From: Brevundimonas diminuta 3F5N
Lineage (GTDB): Bacteria; Pseudomonadota; Alphaproteobacteria; Caulobacterales; Caulobacteraceae
Reading direction: 5' to 3'
NCBI RefSeq assembly: GCF_900163625.1
Contig: NZ_FUIE01000045.1
Location: 25,995 to 89,994, forward strand
Length of the DNA: 64,000 bases
The stretch's first letter is position 1, and each line of letters opens with the position of its first letter. Positions 61,391-64,000 of the stretch are shown in pieces. The notes under the pieces are model-generated. The model ran no database searches. It was not told the origin of the DNA and saw only the letters and a list, made by a program, of their open reading frames with translations. The position numbers and the translations under genes were made by a program.

Positions 61391-62338
61391 ATGCACAGCT
61401 CCAACCTCGCCTTCTCCTCGGTCTTCGCGGCGAACGCCGCCTGCGCCATTGATGATCTGGCCGAAGCGCTTGGCGATCAGCGTCCGCAGGCCTCCGAGGA
61501 AGCCCTGGTCCAACTCGGGCGAGCGCTCATGACCGAACTGCTGGACGTGATCGCGGACACGGCCCTGGAGGACTTCCAGACGCTCCTTGGCGAAGCCCTG
61601 ATCGGCGCCTTTCACTCGGCGGCCGGACGGATCGAACGGGAGGCCGACCGGGCGCGCGACGTGATGCGCCGGCTCGATCGCGACTTCGACGGATCGGAGG
61701 CGGCGGACGTCGAGCTTCAGGAAGCGACCGCCAAGGCGCGAGCCGGAGATGCGGCCACGCAGGCGGCCGAGAGGATCAGGGATGCAGCCTCCGACGCCTG
61801 GACGGTCGCCACTGGCGAGGTCTGGACGGCCTGGCGGGGCAGCCGCCGGGGGAGCTTCCTGACGGCGGCGCAGTTGGAGGCCAAGCAGGCCATCCGCGCG
61901 GTCCGCCACCGGAAGGCGGAGGATGCGCATCATGCAGGACCGGTCGTGGCCTTCCGGGGCGCGCCGACGGCCGATGCGGCGGAGGATGCGGTGCGTATCT
62001 TCGACGCCCTGAACTGGGCGCTAGCGGAGTGGCCGGACATGGCGCTGGCGACGACCGGAGCGAAGGGCGCGGAGAAGTTGGCGATCCGATGGGCCCAGCA
62101 GAAGGGGGTGACGCTCATCCTCGCCCGGGCCGACTTCGACGCCCACGGCAAGGCCGCGCCCTTCAGGGCCAACGACGAACTGATCGCGCTCGAGCCGACC
62201 TGCTGCCTCACGCTCTCGCGGTCTCTCGACGAGGCGAGGGCCGTGGACGGACGTCCGTTCGGGCCTGCGCTCAACCTCGAACAGAAGGCGATGGAGCAGG
62301 GCGTCCGGCATCTGGCGGTTCGGTCGCGCTCGCACTGA
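61391..62338 (+). CDS. DUF2493 (SLOG-like) domain protein
   Basis: 315 residues. The C-terminal 130 residues fit DUF2493 (YspA-type SLOG fold): VVAFRGAPTADAAEDAVRIF, MALATTGAKGAEKLAIRWAQ and VTLILARADFDAHG. SLOG domains bind nucleotide-type ligands. The N-terminal half is helical, with a coiled-coil-like Glu/Arg region. A usual gene of alphaproteobacterial plasmid and element backbones. It sits after the hairpin array and ends before a terminator. Confidence 0.83.
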   Translation: MHSSNLAFSSVFAANAACAIDDLAEALGDQRPQASEEALVQLGRALMTELLDVIADTALEDFQTLLGEALIGAFHSAAGRIEREADRARDVMRRLDRDFDGSEAADVELQEATAKARAGDAATQAAERIRDAASDAWTVATGEVWTAWRGSRRGSFLTAAQLEAKQAIRAVRHRKAEDAHHAGPVVAFRGAPTADAAEDAVRIFDALNWALAEWPDMALATTGAKGAEKLAIRWAQQKGVTLILARADFDAHGKAAPFRANDELIALEPTCCLTLSRSLDEARAVDGRPFGPALNLEQKAMEQGVRHLAVRSRSH

Positions 62339-62367
62339 GAGGCGACCGTCGCCTAAGCTTTCGATCT

Positions 62368-62399
62368 GACCCGCTCGGCTTCGGCCGGGCGGGTCTTTT
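62368..62399 (+). terminator. Terminator after the DUF2493 gene
   Basis: A 12-bp stem (GACCCGCTCGGC with GCCGGGCGGGTC, one G-T pair) with a TTCG loop and TTTT after it. Confidence 0.9.
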
Positions 62400-62546
62400 C
62401 GTGTCGCCTGGAGGGCTGGGTAGAGGGACGAGGTGTCGGCGAAGGGGCTGTCGGGTCTCGTTTGCGGAGGTTTGATGAGGTGCGAGGGGTGTTGACGGCG
62501 ATGTCCGGAAATCTGCGAAAAGGGGCTTAGGGCAAGATAAAAGGAG

Positions 62547-63905
62547 GTGTTGGCGCGACCTTCTTTTTCCTATCCTTTCGGTGGGTTAGTCGATGAATGT
62601 CGGGCTCTGGATGACTTGCGGAGAGTTGTCGGGTTCGGCCGGACCGGCGGCCCTTTCGGGAGACGCGACATGCTCATCCGCGAGGCGATCGAAGGCAGGT
62701 TGGCCACGGGCCCGGCACGAGACCTCCAGGGCGTCGAGGTCCGCCTTCCCCTGTCCCTGAAGACTGACCGTGTTCCAGTTCGGATAGGCATGATTCGGCG
62801 GTTAGCGGCCTCGCGGCAGTTCGCCCTGGGTGATCGTTCGGGCGTGCTCAGGGCGGCGCAGGGACGGTCGGGCAGGGCCTTCCGCATGGACGTTCGTCAG
62901 CGGGTGATCGTGAAGGCCCTGGTGTCGCGCCATGTCGGGAAGGCCGCAGCTCGGGCGGGGGCGCTGGCGGCGCACGTCGCCTATCTCGGGCGGCCGGGGG
63001 CGGGCGCCGAAGGGGCGCGGCCGGACTTCTTCGACCGTACGGACGACGGCGTGGGGGCGTCGCTTGAGACGCGGGGCTGGAGCGCGGATCGCCATCATTT
63101 CCGCTTCATCATCTCGCCGGAGCACGGCGATCGGATCGCCGATCTGAGGGGCTATGTGTGCGAGGTGATGGCACGGGTGTCGGCCGATCTGGGCGAGCCG
63201 GAACTGCGCTGGGTGGCGACCTGTCACTACGACACGGACCAGCCGCACGCCCATGTCCTGGTGAGAGGACGGCGTGGGGATGGACGGGACCTGGTCATTC
63301 CGCGCGACTACATGGGCTACGGCTTTCGGGCGCGGGCGCAGGAGGTGGCGCAGGAGCGACTGGGCGACCTGTCGCGCGTGGAGGCCGAACGGCGGGTCTG
63401 GAAGGAGACCCAGGCAGATCGGTTCACCGGGTTGGATAGAAGGCTGCTGGCGGCAGCGGATGCGCGCGGAATGATCGATGACGGAGTGGAAGGAGGCGCC
63501 GCCTGGGCGGCGCTGAGCCGGGGGCGGCTAAGGCATCTGGAGGGGCTGGGGCTCGCAGTACGGGTAGGGCCGGGGTACCGGCTCGACCCTGAGATGGAGA
63601 TGAAGCTGCGGACGCTTCAGGTGCGGCGGGACATCATCAGGACGATGAACCAGCGTCAGTTGGACGGCGCGCGGGAGGTGCGGGTTCTGGGGCGCGAGAA
63701 GGTGGCAGGGGTGGTGGTGAAGGCGGGCTTCCATGATGAGGCGGGGGCGGCGCCGTTTGTGGTGGTGCGGGATGCTCAGGGTGTGGAGCACTATGGGCGG
63801 CTGAAGGTGGGCGGGCAGGCGTTGGCGGTCGGGGAGGCGGTGGCGTTGGCTTCTGGCCCGCAAGGTGTGGAAGTGATGATGAAGGGGCAGAGGCTGGAGC
63901 GTTGA
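62547..63905 (+). CDS. Relaxase/mobilization nuclease, RlxS (VirD2/DUF3363) type
   Basis: Up to 452 residues; the real start is unclear, since the first 110 residues are poorly conserved-looking and the family core begins near MDVRQRVIVKALVSRH (62886) or a GTG at 62844. The relaxase core has the metal motif HYDTDQPHAHVLVRG (about residue 227) and the RlxS-type RARAQEVAQERLG and DRFTGLDRRLL segments. Relaxases nick oriT and lead the strand into a recipient. No coupling protein or secretion genes follow within the window. Shorter than usual RlxS, but the C-terminus looks natural. Confidence 0.85.
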   Translation: MLARPSFSYPFGGLVDECRALDDLRRVVGFGRTGGPFGRRDMLIREAIEGRLATGPARDLQGVEVRLPLSLKTDRVPVRIGMIRRLAASRQFALGDRSGVLRAAQGRSGRAFRMDVRQRVIVKALVSRHVGKAAARAGALAAHVAYLGRPGAGAEGARPDFFDRTDDGVGASLETRGWSADRHHFRFIISPEHGDRIADLRGYVCEVMARVSADLGEPELRWVATCHYDTDQPHAHVLVRGRRGDGRDLVIPRDYMGYGFRARAQEVAQERLGDLSRVEAERRVWKETQADRFTGLDRRLLAAADARGMIDDGVEGGAAWAALSRGRLRHLEGLGLAVRVGPGYRLDPEMEMKLRTLQVRRDIIRTMNQRQLDGAREVRVLGREKVAGVVVKAGFHDEAGAAPFVVVRDAQGVEHYGRLKVGGQALAVGEAVALASGPQGVEVMMKGQRLER

Positions 63906-64000
63906 AGGCTCGTCGAGAGTAAGCCTTGTATGGCTGCTTCTGACTGAGGCCGTGTAAAAACGTGCTGAGCGACGGTGGGGCGGAGGTTGAGACGAAGCGC

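Larger units (their letters stand above)
1102..64000. mobile_element. Integrative mobilizable element (or stacked islands) at tRNA-Val; right end not in window
   Basis: The left boundary is set by the tRNA-Val 3' end and the adjacent integrase. The body carries cargo (drug exporter, toxin-antitoxin, Dpd system, nucleases). The right part carries mobility functions: RadC, toprim protein, ParB-like, SSB, GcrA-like and a VirD2/RlxS-type relaxase. No type IV secretion genes are visible up to 64 kb, so it may be mobilizable only, or the transfer genes may lie further right. A second tyrosine recombinase at 5.8 kb leaves open that two elements are nested. Confidence 0.7.

Noticed and set aside
1..64000. 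CRISPR array, insertion sequence or transposase
   Set aside because: No regularly spaced long direct repeats and no DDE or serine transposase motifs were seen by eye on either strand.

Overview
The window looks like high-GC alphaproteobacterial DNA, most likely Caulobacterales (Caulobacter/Brevundimonas type). The left edge has the chromosomal order lon - HU - tRNA-Val(TAC), and a CC0125/CC1285-type lipoprotein and a GcrA-type regulator occur further in. Only about the first 1.1 kb reads as core chromosome. A P4-type tyrosine integrase starts about 330 bases after the tRNA, and the far end of the window holds a relaxase, ParB-like, SSB, primase/toprim and RadC block. I therefore read 1.1-64 kb as one integrative mobilizable element, or a stack of elements, inserted at the tRNA-Val gene. 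Its right end lies outside the window.

Layout: 1.4-10.3 kb holds the integrase, a lipoprotein, a DHA2-type drug exporter, a second large tyrosine recombinase behind a strong hairpin, and a dinB polymerase with a candidate SOS box. 10.3-20.3 kb is accessory DNA: hipBA toxin-antitoxin with a repeat-rich promoter, queE, a two-gene module with a uracil-DNA-glycosylase-like protein, a TerB-like/membrane protein pair and several unknown genes. 20.5-33.5 kb carries a Cas4-like/DUF2779 nuclease, a CsgG-DUF4810-DUF799 lipoprotein operon, a PD-(D/E)XK nuclease, a thermonuclease and a facing operon of four exported proteins.

The centrepiece is 33.7-55.4 kb, a Dpd-type 7-deazaguanine DNA modification and restriction system. 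The modification arm (minus strand) is a DUF6884-like protein (candidate DpdC), a DndB/DpdB paralogue, DpdA (TGT-like base exchange enzyme), a second DpdB paralogue, QueD and QueC. With QueE at 13.2 kb these could make preQ0 and insert it into DNA. The arm continues into DpdF (RecQ-like), DpdG, DpdH (ATPase) and DpdI. Facing it on the plus strand are a Cas4/Dna2-like iron-sulfur nuclease and a 2117-residue protein that joins an SF1 helicase to a DpdJ-like SF2 helicase. I see no DpdD, DpdE or PLD-type DpdK, so the nuclease-helicase pair may be the effector of an unusual Dpd variant.

55.6-63.9 kb is the element backbone: radC, toprim protein, ParB-like, two OB-fold proteins, GcrA-like, DUF2493 and an RlxS-type relaxase, with several strong terminators and a run of five perfect hairpins at 61.1-61.3 kb. 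I saw no CRISPR array, insertion sequence or rRNA.
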